DNA of 40,254 bases. Origin: Planctomycetota bacterium. Its GTDB lineage: Bacteria > Planctomycetota > Phycisphaerae > UBA1845 > UTPLA1. Of this stretch, positions 1 through 8,186 are shown piece by piece. The stretch spans positions 1 to 40,254 of the forward strand of contig JAATGM010000029.1 in NCBI GenBank assembly GCA_015654675.1, written 5' to 3'. The position numbers were made by a program, and so were the translations under genes. A model generated the notes under the pieces. That model ran no database searches. It had not been told where the DNA came from and saw only the letters and a program-made list of their open reading frames with translations. How positions within the stretch are numbered: position 1 is the stretch's first letter; each line of letters opens with the position of its first letter.

Positions 1-1
1 C

Positions 2-718
2 GAAGAACTCCACAGCGCTCTGCGCCGCCAGATCGACGACGACATCCTCGCGCAGCCCGCCGCGACCATCCAGTCCATCTTCGATCAACACGCCCTGGCT
101 GCCCGCCGCGTCTCGCGCGCCACCTTCTATCGTTACGCCCGAAGACTGCGCCTCCTGCAGTCCGCCGCCGACCTCGACCAGCTCCTAGGCCCCGACGGCC
201 CCCCGCGCGCCAAACTCTTCGCCGGAATCCAGAACGGCCTGCTCTACCAGCTAGCCGAAGCCGTCAACGCCGAGGAAATCGACGCCGGCATCATCCAGAA
301 GCTAACCCAGTCCCTCAAATCCATCGTCACCACCGACATAGCCCTGCAAGAACACGCGTCGCGCAGCGACGCGCTAGTCCGAACCCCAAGCGCCAGCGCG
401 GGCCGCGAGGACGCACTCCAACCAGCGACGCCCAATGATTCCCCGACGACCCGCGACGAAAACTATCCCGCAATCCCGCGCATCCCCAAACAAAAAAACG
501 AGGCCGCGGAGAACCCCGCGACCTCGAACATCGAAATGATCATCTGCGGCGGACGCGATCACGCGCTCCGCCCACCGCGCTGGTCTAATCGGCCGGATCG
601 GGCTTTTCGGCCCGCGCCCGCCCGCACAAATCCGCCAGCTCGCGCAACTGAAGACTTAGCGACTCAATGTCCTGCTGCGTCTTGGCCGTCGCCTCGAGCT
701 CGCGCGCCGCATCGGTGA
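2..718 (+). CDS. Partial protein, possibly DUF3486/Mu gp27-like (5' end cut off)
   Basis: The frame is open from the left edge, so the start is missing. The first ~115 residues look like a real helical protein: an acidic/basic helix, then a helix-turn-helix-like stretch containing VSRATFYRYARRLR, then a leucine-rich helix (LFAGIQNGLLYQLAEAV) and a second helix ending in QKLTQSLKSIVTTDIALQEH. That order resembles the phage Mu gp27/DUF3486 family of small DNA-binding proteins, but the match is only by eye. After about residue 120 the sequence becomes Pro/Ser/Arg-rich. From base ~490 it reads through a minus-strand terminator and 134 bases into the convergent Hpt gene. The true C-terminus may therefore be misjudged, since high-GC frames stay open by chance. 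Coding character is convincing only to about base 420. Confidence 0.5.
   Translation, partial: EELHSALRRQIDDDILAQPAATIQSIFDQHALAARRVSRATFYRYARRLRLLQSAADLDQLLGPDGPPRAKLFAGIQNGLLYQLAEAVNAEEIDAGIIQKLTQSLKSIVTTDIALQEHASRSDALVRTPSASAGREDALQPATPNDSPTTRDENYPAIPRIPKQKNEAAENPATSNIEMIICGGRDHALRPPRWSNRPDRAFRPAPARTNPPARATEDLATQCPAASWPSPRARAPHR
489..526 (-). terminator. Rho-independent terminator of the Hpt gene
   Basis: On the minus strand a GC-rich hairpin (bases 526 to 499) has a five-pair outer stem CGAGG/CCTCG, one mismatch, a five-pair inner stem CGCGG/CCGCG and a short loop. It is followed at once by seven T residues (498 to 492). It lies 58 bases beyond the Hpt stop codon, where a terminator for that transcript would be expected. 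The mirror-image A-tract means it would not work well for the plus strand. Confidence 0.75.
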
Positions 719-926
719 TCGGCTGGAAGCCGTACCCACCGGCCGCTCCCTTGAGCTGGTGCGAAAGCCGCGCAAACGTCGCGAAGTCGCTGGCCTGCAG
801 AGCCTCGTGCAGCGCCTTCACGCGCGTCGGAAGCTCAGTCACAAACATCTCGACCAGGTCGCGCGTCCCCGGTTCGTCGGAAAGCGCGGAAATCAGCAGG
901 TCGTCGGCGTCGTCTTTCGAGTCCAT
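585..926 (-). CDS. Hpt-domain histidine phosphotransfer protein
   Basis: A 113-residue protein that is essentially one Hpt domain. Such proteins carry phosphate between a hybrid histidine kinase and a response regulator in the cytoplasm. The signature is SHQLKGAAGGYGF, with His56 as the phospho-accepting residue (HxxKG core), inside a four-helix bundle of normal family length. The start at 926 (MDSKDD) is chosen because a GGGGG ribosome-binding stretch precedes it; the frame is open further upstream but that part (RFRGWSRLNGAK) looks non-coding. No histidine kinase or receiver gene is visible nearby, so the partners must lie elsewhere. It sits last in a minus-strand run and is followed by a clear terminator. 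Confidence 0.85.
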   Translation of the reverse strand: MDSKDDADDLLISALSDEPGTRDLVEMFVTELPTRVKALHEALQASDFATFARLSHQLKGAAGGYGFQPITDAARELEATAKTQQDIESLSLQLRELADLCGRARAEKPDPAD

Positions 927-1092
927 GAAACAACCCCCATTCAGTTTGGCCCCATTCAGTCTGGACCACCCCCGAAACCGCAAGCGCGCGGACAGGTCGG
1001 TCAGCACCAACTCTACGATACGGGTGAATACCGAGGCAGGAATTCGGTCGGGGAAAAGTCGTTCAGTTCCGGAAATCGCGCGCGATCGCCGA

Positions 1093-2187
1093 TTATCGAA
1101 CCGAAGAAGCGTCCATAATCGTCGCCGTCTTGATCTTTACCGGCTGCACTGGCCGCTTCTTTGAGTCGAGTTCCACGCCCGCAATCCGCCGCAGCGTTTC
1201 GAGCGACTCCGGCCCCTCGATCTGCGCAAACGCCGTGTACTTCCCATCCAGGTTGTCGGCCCGCGCCAGGGTGATGAAAAACTGGCAGCTCGCCGAATTC
1301 GGATCGTTCGGCGTCAGCGACATGCCCACCGTTCCAAGCGTGAACGGAGTCTTGTTGAACTCGGGTGCCAGCGTCCGCCCATCCGGCCGCTTGCCCGTTC
1401 CATTGCCGACCGGACAGCCGCCCGCGATCGCAAATTCGCGCTCGACGCGATGGAACGATTTGCCATCATAGAATCGCGCCCGCACGAGATCGAGGAAGTT
1501 GTCGACCGTGTGCGGCGCCTCGTCATACAGCAGTCGCATCATCAGCCGGCCGTGGGTCGTGTCGAGCGCCACGGTTTTGTAGGTGATGACATCCAGCGTC
1601 ACCGGCGCCGAGACCACTGCGCCAAGATAGGGCGACCACGACAGGTCATACTTCCCCGGCTGATGGAGGACCGGATAAAGCCGCGCCAAATCGACCCGCA
1701 GTCCGACCGAGCCCATCGGCGCGATCGTCAACAGCGGCACCGGATACTCCGGCTTCTCGGACTTGCGATCGCCCAGCGTCGAATTGCCCTCGGCCGCGAC
1801 GCGCAACGCCCGATAGCGCTCGCCGGAAAAAACGTGTTCGATCGGCAACCCCATGGCTGCGAAGTCGTCATGACTGATGTCCGCCCCCGGCACCTGCAAC
1901 GTGACCGGCTCAAGCGTCTTATTTCGCAGGATGAACTCGCCCATGACCGGACTTCCAACCGGAAGTGTCGTCTTGTCGAGGCGCAACTCGGCCTCGATGA
2001 AGCTCGGCATGGCCGCCGGCGTCAGCGGCTCGCGCTGGGGAGCGCTGGTCGGCGGCGGCGGATCGTTGAGGGACGTGGTCCGAAGCTGTGGCACGAGCTG
2101 CCCGCTCCCGGGCTGCGGGGGCTCGGGCGTCAGGGCCGGCTGCTGAGCCAGGGCCAGTCCAACGAATATGCCAAAGGTAACGATCAT
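1093..2187 (-). CDS. Secreted cyclophilin-type peptidyl-prolyl isomerase with N-terminal beta-sandwich
   Basis: 364 residues. Residues 1-15 form a short signal peptide (hydrophobic, ending LALAQ), then a Pro-rich linker to about 45. Residues ~55-200 contain alternating beta-strand sequence (AELRLDKTTLPVGSPVMGEFILRN at its start), like a BsuPI/Ig-type sandwich. Residues 205-364 are a cyclophilin domain that should catalyse proline cis-trans isomerisation. Visible hallmarks are the opening GRLMMRLLYDEAPHTVDNFL, the active-site FHRV (His246), SASCQFFITL and LDGKYTAFAQI. Bacterial cyclophilins are usually 160-200 residues, so the extra domain doubles the size. The start has AGGA six bases upstream. 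It lies 39 bases after the sugar transferase gene and could share its mRNA. The export signal suggests a role in folding periplasmic or surface proteins. Confidence 0.88.
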   Translation of the reverse strand: MIVTFGIFVGLALAQQPALTPEPPQPGSGQLVPQLRTTSLNDPPPPTSAPQREPLTPAAMPSFIEAELRLDKTTLPVGSPVMGEFILRNKTLEPVTLQVPGADISHDDFAAMGLPIEHVFSGERYRALRVAAEGNSTLGDRKSEKPEYPVPLLTIAPMGSVGLRVDLARLYPVLHQPGKYDLSWSPYLGAVVSAPVTLDVITYKTVALDTTHGRLMMRLLYDEAPHTVDNFLDLVRARFYDGKSFHRVEREFAIAGGCPVGNGTGKRPDGRTLAPEFNKTPFTLGTVGMSLTPNDPNSASCQFFITLARADNLDGKYTAFAQIEGPESLETLRRIAGVELDSKKRPVQPVKIKTATIMDASSVR

Positions 2188-2226
2188 TCGTGTCCTAGCC
2201 CCGTCTTCCGGGTTGCCCGCCGTCCG

Positions 2227-3651
2227 TCACGCCCCCGACCCGGAGAGCACGGCGACCACGGTCTTGCACATGATGAGGAAATCCAGCTTGAGCGACCAGT
2301 GGTCTATGTAAAAAAGATCGAGCCGCATCCATTCGTCGAACGGGATCAGATGCCGCCCCTTGACCTGCCACAGGCAGGTGAGGCCCGGCCGCATCGAAAG
2401 CCGCCGCCGTTGCCAGCGGTCGTATTGGGCCACCTCGTCGGGCAGTGGGGGCCGTGGACCAACGATCGACATGTCGCCGCGGATGACATTCAACAATTGC
2501 GGCAACTCGTCCAGACTGAAGCGTCGCAGGAACGAACCGACGCCGGTCAGCCGAGGGTCGTCCGGAATCTTGAAGACCGGCCCGCTCGATTCGTTCAGAT
2601 GCGCGACCTCGGCCTGGAGCTGCTCCGCCCCGGGAACCATCGTGCGGAATTTCAACATCTCGAACGGTCGCCCGTTCAGTCCGGAGCGCCGCTGACGAAA
2701 CAGGATCGGTCCCGGTCCGCTCGTTCGGATGACAATCGCGCATATCAGCATTATCGGCGCGGTCAGGAGAATGGCGAGAGCCCCGATCGACAGGTCCAGC
2801 ATCCGCTTTACCACCAGCAGCTCGGGCGAGTGCCTTGTCGGCGAATAAGCCAGCATCGGCACGCCGTGGAAGCTCTCAACCTCCGGCGTTGCATGGCATA
2901 CCATCGACTCAGCCAGCACGTGCGAGATCACCCCGATCTCCTCGCACAGCCGCACATACGGCAACACCCCCGGCAGGTGCTCGACGCGAACCGCGAAGAA
3001 GACCTCATCAACAACCTCGTTGTCGAGCAGACTCGCCAAACGGGAGACGTCTCCCAGAATGGCCCCGGTCTGCGGATCGGGATCGGCGCTCTCCTGCGGC
3101 AACGTCAGGTGGCCGAGCACCACCGATCGGCCGAGCGACGAAGCCCGCAGCAGCCGCCGCAGTCGAACCGCGTCCCGTCCGGCCCCGACAATCAGGATGT
3201 GCCGCTCCTGTCGCGACGCAACCCACTGCCCAACCAATCCACTTATACTCCGCATCACCAGCGTGGTCGCAGGCAGCAACGCCGTGAACGCCACGATCTG
3301 CATGCGTGGAAACGCCTCGCGCCGCACAAACAGCGCCAGCCCCGCCAGCAGCATTCCGATGATCAACGCCCCCCAGACCGCTCGCGCCGCATACCAGCGC
3401 GTCCGCTGCCAGCGCGGGTCGTACCAGTGCAGCCAATGCAACACGACCGGCCACGCAACGACCAGCACCGCCAGCGACCAATAATGCACCTGCAGGGCCG
3501 AGTCGAAACCCGGCAACCGCTCAGGCCAGCTCTTCCCGAGCCAAAGCCGCGTGCGCAGATAATCGGCGATCACGTAGGTCGCGCAGACGGTGAGAACGTC
3601 CCCGCCCACGAGCAGCAATCGAACTTGTCGCCACGCCTTCGTGATGGTCAC
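2227..3651 (-). CDS. Exopolysaccharide-type undecaprenyl-phosphate sugar phosphotransferase
   Basis: 474 residues in the usual layout of the WbaP/CpsE polyprenyl glycosylphosphotransferases, which attach the first sugar-phosphate to undecaprenyl phosphate at the inner membrane. There are four N-terminal membrane helices (about 13-31, 57-75, 91-109, 116-134). A Rossmann-like CoA-binding-type domain follows, with ILIVGAGRDA at 152-161. A membrane hairpin lies at about 284-306 and the catalytic domain runs to the end. The catalytic part shows KRMLDLSIG, PGPILFRQRRSG, FEMLKFRTM, SLDELPQLLNVIRGDMSIVG (the Asp-Glu pair is 381-382) and RPGLTCLWQV. The start is GTG with only a weak ribosome-binding site. 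No other polysaccharide genes are in the window, which is unusual for this family. Confidence 0.9.
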   Translation of the reverse strand: MTITKAWRQVRLLLVGGDVLTVCATYVIADYLRTRLWLGKSWPERLPGFDSALQVHYWSLAVLVVAWPVVLHWLHWYDPRWQRTRWYAARAVWGALIIGMLLAGLALFVRREAFPRMQIVAFTALLPATTLVMRSISGLVGQWVASRQERHILIVGAGRDAVRLRRLLRASSLGRSVVLGHLTLPQESADPDPQTGAILGDVSRLASLLDNEVVDEVFFAVRVEHLPGVLPYVRLCEEIGVISHVLAESMVCHATPEVESFHGVPMLAYSPTRHSPELLVVKRMLDLSIGALAILLTAPIMLICAIVIRTSGPGPILFRQRRSGLNGRPFEMLKFRTMVPGAEQLQAEVAHLNESSGPVFKIPDDPRLTGVGSFLRRFSLDELPQLLNVIRGDMSIVGPRPPLPDEVAQYDRWQRRRLSMRPGLTCLWQVKGRHLIPFDEWMRLDLFYIDHWSLKLDFLIMCKTVVAVLSGSGA

Positions 3652-3734
3652 GGTTCAGCGAATCCGCGCGAGGTTCCGGCGACGACCGAACGCCGCAGCC
3701 GATCGGCCGATTGTAAACGGCGGGGGAGTTTTCG

Positions 3735-6281
3735 TCAGCGGCTTGGCCGAGATGCCGATGTTGCGTCGCGGAGAAGTGACTCGGCATCGGATTCACGGCC
3801 GCTGTCGCGCAGGATCGACGCCAGCAGCTTGGTCGAAGCGACAACGTCCGGATTTGTAGCTGGCAGACGCTTGCGGCGAATATCGAGCGACCGGCGGCAG
3901 TGTTCCTCGGCGGCTGCGTACTCGCGCTGTGAGTGCAGCAGTGCGGCGAGTGTGTATGAGGCGGTCGCGACTTGTGCGTTGTCATCGCCGAGCGTTTTGC
4001 GATAGATGCGCAGCGCCTCCGCCATGAGCGGCGTTGCGCCGGCCGGATCGCCCTGGGCCTGCTTGATGATCGCCAGACCCTGCAGGATCGCGGCGACGTT
4101 GCGGTGCTCGTCGCCAAGTTCCTTGCGGTTGATGACCAGGGCCGCTTCATAGAGCTGCACGGCCTCATCGTATTGGCCGAGATGCCGAAGGGCGTAGGCG
4201 AGGTTGTTCTCGGTCACGGCGACGTCGGGATGATTGTCGCCGAGGAGCTTCTTCCGCAGTTTGAGCGTGTCACGAAAGACAGGCACGGCGGCCGCGTAGT
4301 CCTTTTTCCTCGCCAGCGTCGAGCCGAGCGCATCGAGGCACTCGCCCACGTCGGGATGATCGGGGCCTTCGAGCTTGATGAAGATAGCGAGGGCTTCGCG
4401 ATGCAGTTTCTCGGCCTCGTCGAGGCGCCCTTGAGATGAGAGATCGGCAGCAAGATTGTCCTTGCCGATCGCAACGCGGACATGCTCGGCTCCATACGCC
4501 CGTTCAAGTATCGCGAGGGCCTGGCGGTGAAGTTTCTCCGAAGTCTCGAAGTCGCCGCGCGAATGCGCCACTTCGGCCAGATCGTTGATGGCGACGCCCA
4601 ACTCAGGTTCGTTCGCGCCGAGCCGCTGCTGCTGGATGTCGAGCCGGCGTTGCAGGACTTCGGCAGACTCATCGAATTTGCCGAGCCGTCGCAGGAGGTG
4701 GCCAAGTTCGCCCATGACTTCGACCGTCTCCGGACTGGTCGGGCCGGATGCTTTGATCGAAAGCTCGAGCGCCGCGCGAAGATGCGGCTCGGCAGCGGTA
4801 TAGAGGCCGAGCGCGCGGTACGTCGCGCCGATGCTGTTGCGAACGGCGGCCTCAACCTCGGGCTGGGCCTTGAGCGACCCGGCGTCGATGGGACCGGCGG
4901 CCTTGTCGAGCACCTCGCGGACCGTAATCGCCGCGCCGCGCGTGTTGGACGGGTCGGCAGACAGGAGCATCGATTGGGTGAATTCGTTAATGGCGCGGGC
5001 CTTCGCGGCTTCCTTCTCCGCTTTGTCGCGCTGCTCGCGAACCTGTGCGAGGAGGATTCCCTGGTGGTGATAGGAGACGGCCAGCGTCACAGCCGAGATG
5101 GCAACCAGAATTGCAAAGGCCGCAACGATCGCGAGCGCCACCCGATGGCGACGCAGGCCCTTTCGCAGCAGATAGAGCGAGGAATCGGACCGGGCGAGAA
5201 TCGGTTCGCCGTCGAGAAAGCGACGAAGGTCTTCACCCAGCGCCGCCGCGGACTGATAGCGCCGAGCGCGGTCCTTATCGAGCGACTTGGCAACGATGGT
5301 CTCCAACTCGCCGCCGAGGTCGCGATTGATTGAGCCAAGGCGAACGGGCTCCTCGTCGCGAATGATTCGAGCGGCATCCGGGAGCGAGTGCGGCGGTAGA
5401 TCATGTGGTAGTCGACCGGCGAGCAACTGAAAGAGAATGACGCCGAGCGAGTAAACATCGCTGCGGAGATCGATGTCGTCGGGATCGCCAGAGACCTGTT
5501 CCGGGCTCATGTAAGGCAGCGTGCCGATGAGTTGACCCGACTGCGTGTGCATCGTGGTGATGTCGGCATTGTCAGCAACGGCGCGGGCGACGCCGAAGTC
5601 GAGCACCTTCGGCTGTCCGGTCTTGTCTACCAGGATGTTGCTGGGCTTGAGGTCGCGGTGGATGACGCCGCGCTGATGGGCATGTTGAACTGCCTCGCAG
5701 ATGAGTGCAAAGAGCGTGACGCGATCGCGGATGTCGAGCCCATTGCGGTTGGCATAGTCGGTGGGCGACAAGCCATCCACAAACTCCATCACAATGCCGA
5801 GGGCTTCCGGGTTAGCGGGGTCGATCGCGCCGGCCTCAAAGATCTGGGCAATACCGGGGTGCTGCAGGCGACCGAGGATATGGGCCTCGTGCTCGAACCG
5901 CCGTCGTATGGAGTCTGACGCGAAGCCGGGGCGGATGAACTTGACGGCCACGGTGCGGCGCGGAATGGCCTGCTCGGCTAGATAGACGGCTCCCATACCG
6001 CCTGTTCCAAGACAGCGAATGATGCGGAACGACGCACTCGAAACAGCCGGAGCGTTGTCACGTTGTGCGATTTGTCCGGCGAGGAGCGGTTGCCCGGCAC
6101 CGATGGCGTCGATCGGGCTATCGTGCCCATCGTCGCGAGCGAGCATGGCTTCGACTTCGCGGCGCAGGTCGGGATCGGACGCGCAGCGTTCGTCGAGTAG
6201 GCGACGTCGATCGTCTCCACGGACAGCGCAGGCGTCATTGAACAGGGCAACCACCTGCTTGTAGCGCTGCGCGTCGATCAT
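3735..6281 (-). CDS. Membrane Ser/Thr protein kinase with TPR sensor region
   Basis: 848 residues. A short helical N-terminal segment (1-75) precedes a kinase domain (85-365) with G-loop GTGGMGAVY (92-100), ATP-binding Lys114 in VAVKF, HRDLKPSN (208-215), DFG (228-230) and SPE (259-261), all intact. One membrane helix lies at 381-403, followed by a coiled coil (~410-430). About eight tetratricopeptide repeats of the 42-residue kinesin-light-chain type fill residues ~480-830 (A...LxExA...GDxHPDVA pattern). The kinase should be cytoplasmic and the repeats extracytoplasmic. The start at 6281 is chosen because ATG overlaps the ECF sigma stop (ATGA), implying translational coupling. The kinase probably regulates, or is regulated together with, that sigma factor. 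Confidence 0.93.
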   Translation of the reverse strand: MIDAQRYKQVVALFNDACAVRGDDRRRLLDERCASDPDLRREVEAMLARDDGHDSPIDAIGAGQPLLAGQIAQRDNAPAVSSASFRIIRCLGTGGMGAVYLAEQAIPRRTVAVKFIRPGFASDSIRRRFEHEAHILGRLQHPGIAQIFEAGAIDPANPEALGIVMEFVDGLSPTDYANRNGLDIRDRVTLFALICEAVQHAHQRGVIHRDLKPSNILVDKTGQPKVLDFGVARAVADNADITTMHTQSGQLIGTLPYMSPEQVSGDPDDIDLRSDVYSLGVILFQLLAGRLPHDLPPHSLPDAARIIRDEEPVRLGSINRDLGGELETIVAKSLDKDRARRYQSAAALGEDLRRFLDGEPILARSDSSLYLLRKGLRRHRVALAIVAAFAILVAISAVTLAVSYHHQGILLAQVREQRDKAEKEAAKARAINEFTQSMLLSADPSNTRGAAITVREVLDKAAGPIDAGSLKAQPEVEAAVRNSIGATYRALGLYTAAEPHLRAALELSIKASGPTSPETVEVMGELGHLLRRLGKFDESAEVLQRRLDIQQQRLGANEPELGVAINDLAEVAHSRGDFETSEKLHRQALAILERAYGAEHVRVAIGKDNLAADLSSQGRLDEAEKLHREALAIFIKLEGPDHPDVGECLDALGSTLARKKDYAAAVPVFRDTLKLRKKLLGDNHPDVAVTENNLAYALRHLGQYDEAVQLYEAALVINRKELGDEHRNVAAILQGLAIIKQAQGDPAGATPLMAEALRIYRKTLGDDNAQVATASYTLAALLHSQREYAAAEEHCRRSLDIRRKRLPATNPDVVASTKLLASILRDSGRESDAESLLRDATSASRPSR

Positions 6282-6838
6282 GGTTGAAGCTGCGTTCCAA
6301 GCCATGCGCGGGCAGCGCGCCAGTCGAGCTCGACAGTGGCTTTAGAGACGTCCAGGACGGAAGCAATTTCGTCCATTGCCAGTCCCCCGAAAAAGCGAAG
6401 TTCGACCACGCGATGCTGGCGCGGGTCGAGCTGAGCGAGTTGGGTGAGCGCATCGTCGAGCGCGATGAGGTCGACCGCGGGCACGCCAGTGGGTGCGTTC
6501 GGTTCCTCAAACGCAACCTGATCGCGCTGTCCTCCGCGCTTGGCGGCGCGGGCACGGCGGGCGTGGTCAGTGAGAATCTGTCGCATCGCCGTGGCCGCGA
6601 CAGCAAAGAAATGCCGGCGGTCGGCATAGGCGGGGTTGGTGCGATCAATCATCCGAACGAACGCCTCATGCACCAGCGCGGTGGGTTGCAGCGTGTGATC
6701 GGCGCGTTGTTGTCGGAAGTAGCTGCCGGCCAGCGCGCGGAGTTCTTCATAGATCAGGAGGAGCAGACGATCGGCAGCAGCTTTGTCGCCGTTGGCCATT
6801 TCAGCCAGAAAGAGTGTCGCTTGGCCCGCATCTGCCAT
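6278..6838 (-). CDS. ECF sigma factor, kinase-linked group (Sigma70_ECF type)
   Basis: 186 residues. It has the layout of the planctomycete/acidobacterial ECF group that sits beside Ser/Thr kinases. Region 2 includes ADHTLQPTALVHEAFVRMID and RHFFAVAATAMRQILTDHARRARAAKRGG. Region 4 includes LDPRQHRVVELRFFGGLAMDEIASVLDVSKATVE with a helix-turn-helix. The frame is open far upstream (to 7552) only because of composition, and the family start fits MADAGQ at 6838. No anti-sigma factor gene is adjacent; the downstream kinase, coupled by ATGA, is the likely regulator. A candidate promoter is seen upstream. Confidence 0.9.
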   Translation of the reverse strand: MADAGQATLFLAEMANGDKAAADRLLLLIYEELRALAGSYFRQQRADHTLQPTALVHEAFVRMIDRTNPAYADRRHFFAVAATAMRQILTDHARRARAAKRGGQRDQVAFEEPNAPTGVPAVDLIALDDALTQLAQLDPRQHRVVELRFFGGLAMDEIASVLDVSKATVELDWRAARAWLGTQLQP

Positions 6839-6881
6839 ATTCGCGTCCGGATCGCGGCATGAACGGCGACCGCAAGCTTTG

Positions 6882-6911
6882 ATTCTACCAACTCTTAGAG
6901 AAATCCAACAA
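6882..6911 (-). promoter_or_regulatory. Candidate promoter for the ECF sigma/kinase operon
   Basis: On the minus strand TTGTTG and TAGAAT are separated by 18 bases, in the 126-base gap between the divergent ECF sigma and beta-helix genes. The -10 matches consensus in five of six positions; the -35 is weak. Position fits the minus-strand operon. Housekeeping promoters in this phylum are poorly known, so this is tentative. Confidence 0.3.
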
Positions 6912-6964
6912 TTCGTTAGGGACGCGCGGGCGGGGCTGCGTTGATGGGCGGAAGGAGACAAACC

Positions 6965-8077
6965 ATGAATCGAACGAACAAGTATCGAGTTGGCGCCGCG
7001 ATGTTTACCGCGACAGTGTTTTCGGCCGCCGCGGCATTTGGTGGATCCCTGACGCCTCCGGCCGGACCGGTCGGTCCGACGATGAAGCCGCTCAGCGAAA
7101 TCGAGCCGCGGGTCGCGATCAACGCCGTCAACACGCCGGGCGACGCGACGTCCCAATTCAAGATTACGCAGAGCGGGTCGTACTACCTGACGGGCGGCAT
7201 CGCGGGAGTTGCAGGGAAGCATGGAATCCTCGTCACGGCGAGCAACGTCAGCATTGATCTCGGCGGGTTCGACGTGCATGGCATCGCAGGGGCATCGTCG
7301 GGAATCAAGGTGCCGTCGGCTCCCGTGCTCACCGGCGTTAGCGTGCGAAATGGGACGCTTAGCGGTTGGGGCTCCATCGCGCTCGACCTGCAATATGTCA
7401 ATGGTGCCCGCGTCAATGACGTGCGGGCGGTGGCAAGTGGCGCGGGCATCTTTGTCGGAAGCTCGGCCGTCGTCACGAATTGCAGCGTGATCGACAGCAT
7501 TATTGCCTCGCTTCCCGGAATCTACGTAGGTCCCAAGTCTGTCGCGAGTCATTGCTCGGTCAGCGGCGGCAAGTCTGATGGAATTTCAGCAGACACCGAC
7601 AGCGTCGTGTCGAATTGCACCGCTTCGAGCAACGGCGACTCGGGTAGTGATAGCGGGTTTCGAGTCAGCCCGGGCGTGACGCTGAGTGGCTGCTCCGCCA
7701 GCGGAAACTTCTACGCCGGCGTCTATGTCGCCACGAGTGATGCTACGGTGACTGGATGCACGATGCGGAACAATAACGTCGGTATCTATGTGCAAACCGC
7801 ATCCTTCGTGACCGGCAACACCTTGGCCGACAACAACACGGGGATTCTGGTAAATGGCTTGCGAAGCCGGATTGACGGCAACAACGTGTTCGACGGCTCG
7901 GCCGTCGGGATTCAGGCCGACGCGGGAATGGCGAATGTCATTGTCCGCAACACGGTGCAGATTCAGAGCAATTCGACCAATTGCTACATTCTCGGGGCGA
8001 GCAACAACGTCGGGACGATCGTGACGCTGAGCGCGACGATCAGCACGACGAACCCGTGGGCAAACTTCAAAAACTGA
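6965..8077 (+). CDS. Secreted right-handed parallel beta-helix protein
   Basis: 370 residues. A signal peptide spans about 1-30 (charged start, hydrophobic VGAAMFTATVFSAAAAFGG). From about residue 60 the protein opens with SGSYYLTGGI and GILVTASNVSIDLGGFDVHG, the usual entry of NosD/pectate-lyase-like beta-helix proteins. It continues with ~22-residue rungs rich in V-xNCS-V, GIYVG and N-N-x-G-I motifs (for example TGNTLADNNTGILV). No catalytic signature of a known polysaccharide lyase is recognised, so it may be structural or adhesive. The start has GGAAGGAG seven to eight bases upstream, which decides against the upstream ATG. It is followed by a hairpin at 8095-8120 and then by another secreted protein gene. 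Confidence 0.85.
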   Translation: MNRTNKYRVGAAMFTATVFSAAAAFGGSLTPPAGPVGPTMKPLSEIEPRVAINAVNTPGDATSQFKITQSGSYYLTGGIAGVAGKHGILVTASNVSIDLGGFDVHGIAGASSGIKVPSAPVLTGVSVRNGTLSGWGSIALDLQYVNGARVNDVRAVASGAGIFVGSSAVVTNCSVIDSIIASLPGIYVGPKSVASHCSVSGGKSDGISADTDSVVSNCTASSNGDSGSDSGFRVSPGVTLSGCSASGNFYAGVYVATSDATVTGCTMRNNNVGIYVQTASFVTGNTLADNNTGILVNGLRSRIDGNNVFDGSAVGIQADAGMANVIVRNTVQIQSNSTNCYILGASNNVGTIVTLSATISTTNPWANFKN

Positions 8078-8094
8078 CAATTGTTTCGCGGTTG

Positions 8095-8120
8095 GCGGCC
8101 CGGGCATGTGCCTGGGCCGC
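8095..8120 (+). terminator. Terminator-like hairpin after the beta-helix gene
   Basis: GCGGCCCGGGCA and TGCCTGGGCCGC form a 12-pair stem with one G-T pair and a tiny loop, 18 bases past the stop codon. The downstream bases are T-rich but not a clean T-run (TGGTCGTTGTGGATTC), so termination may be partial. Confidence 0.5.
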
Positions 8121-8186
8121 TGGTCGTTGTGGATTCTTCTGACGCCGAGACTCTAATCGGCGCAATCGCAACAAGAGGAGTATGCC

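Noticed and set aside
1450-4005. Plus-strand 851-codon open frame
   Set aside because: It is antisense to the cyclophilin, sugar transferase and kinase genes, is rich in Arg/His/Pro/Gln and shows no domain; high GC keeps it open.
6839-7552. N-terminal extension of the first ECF sigma factor
   Set aside because: The extension is antisense to the beta-helix gene and has no sigma-factor sequence; family length fits the start at 6838.
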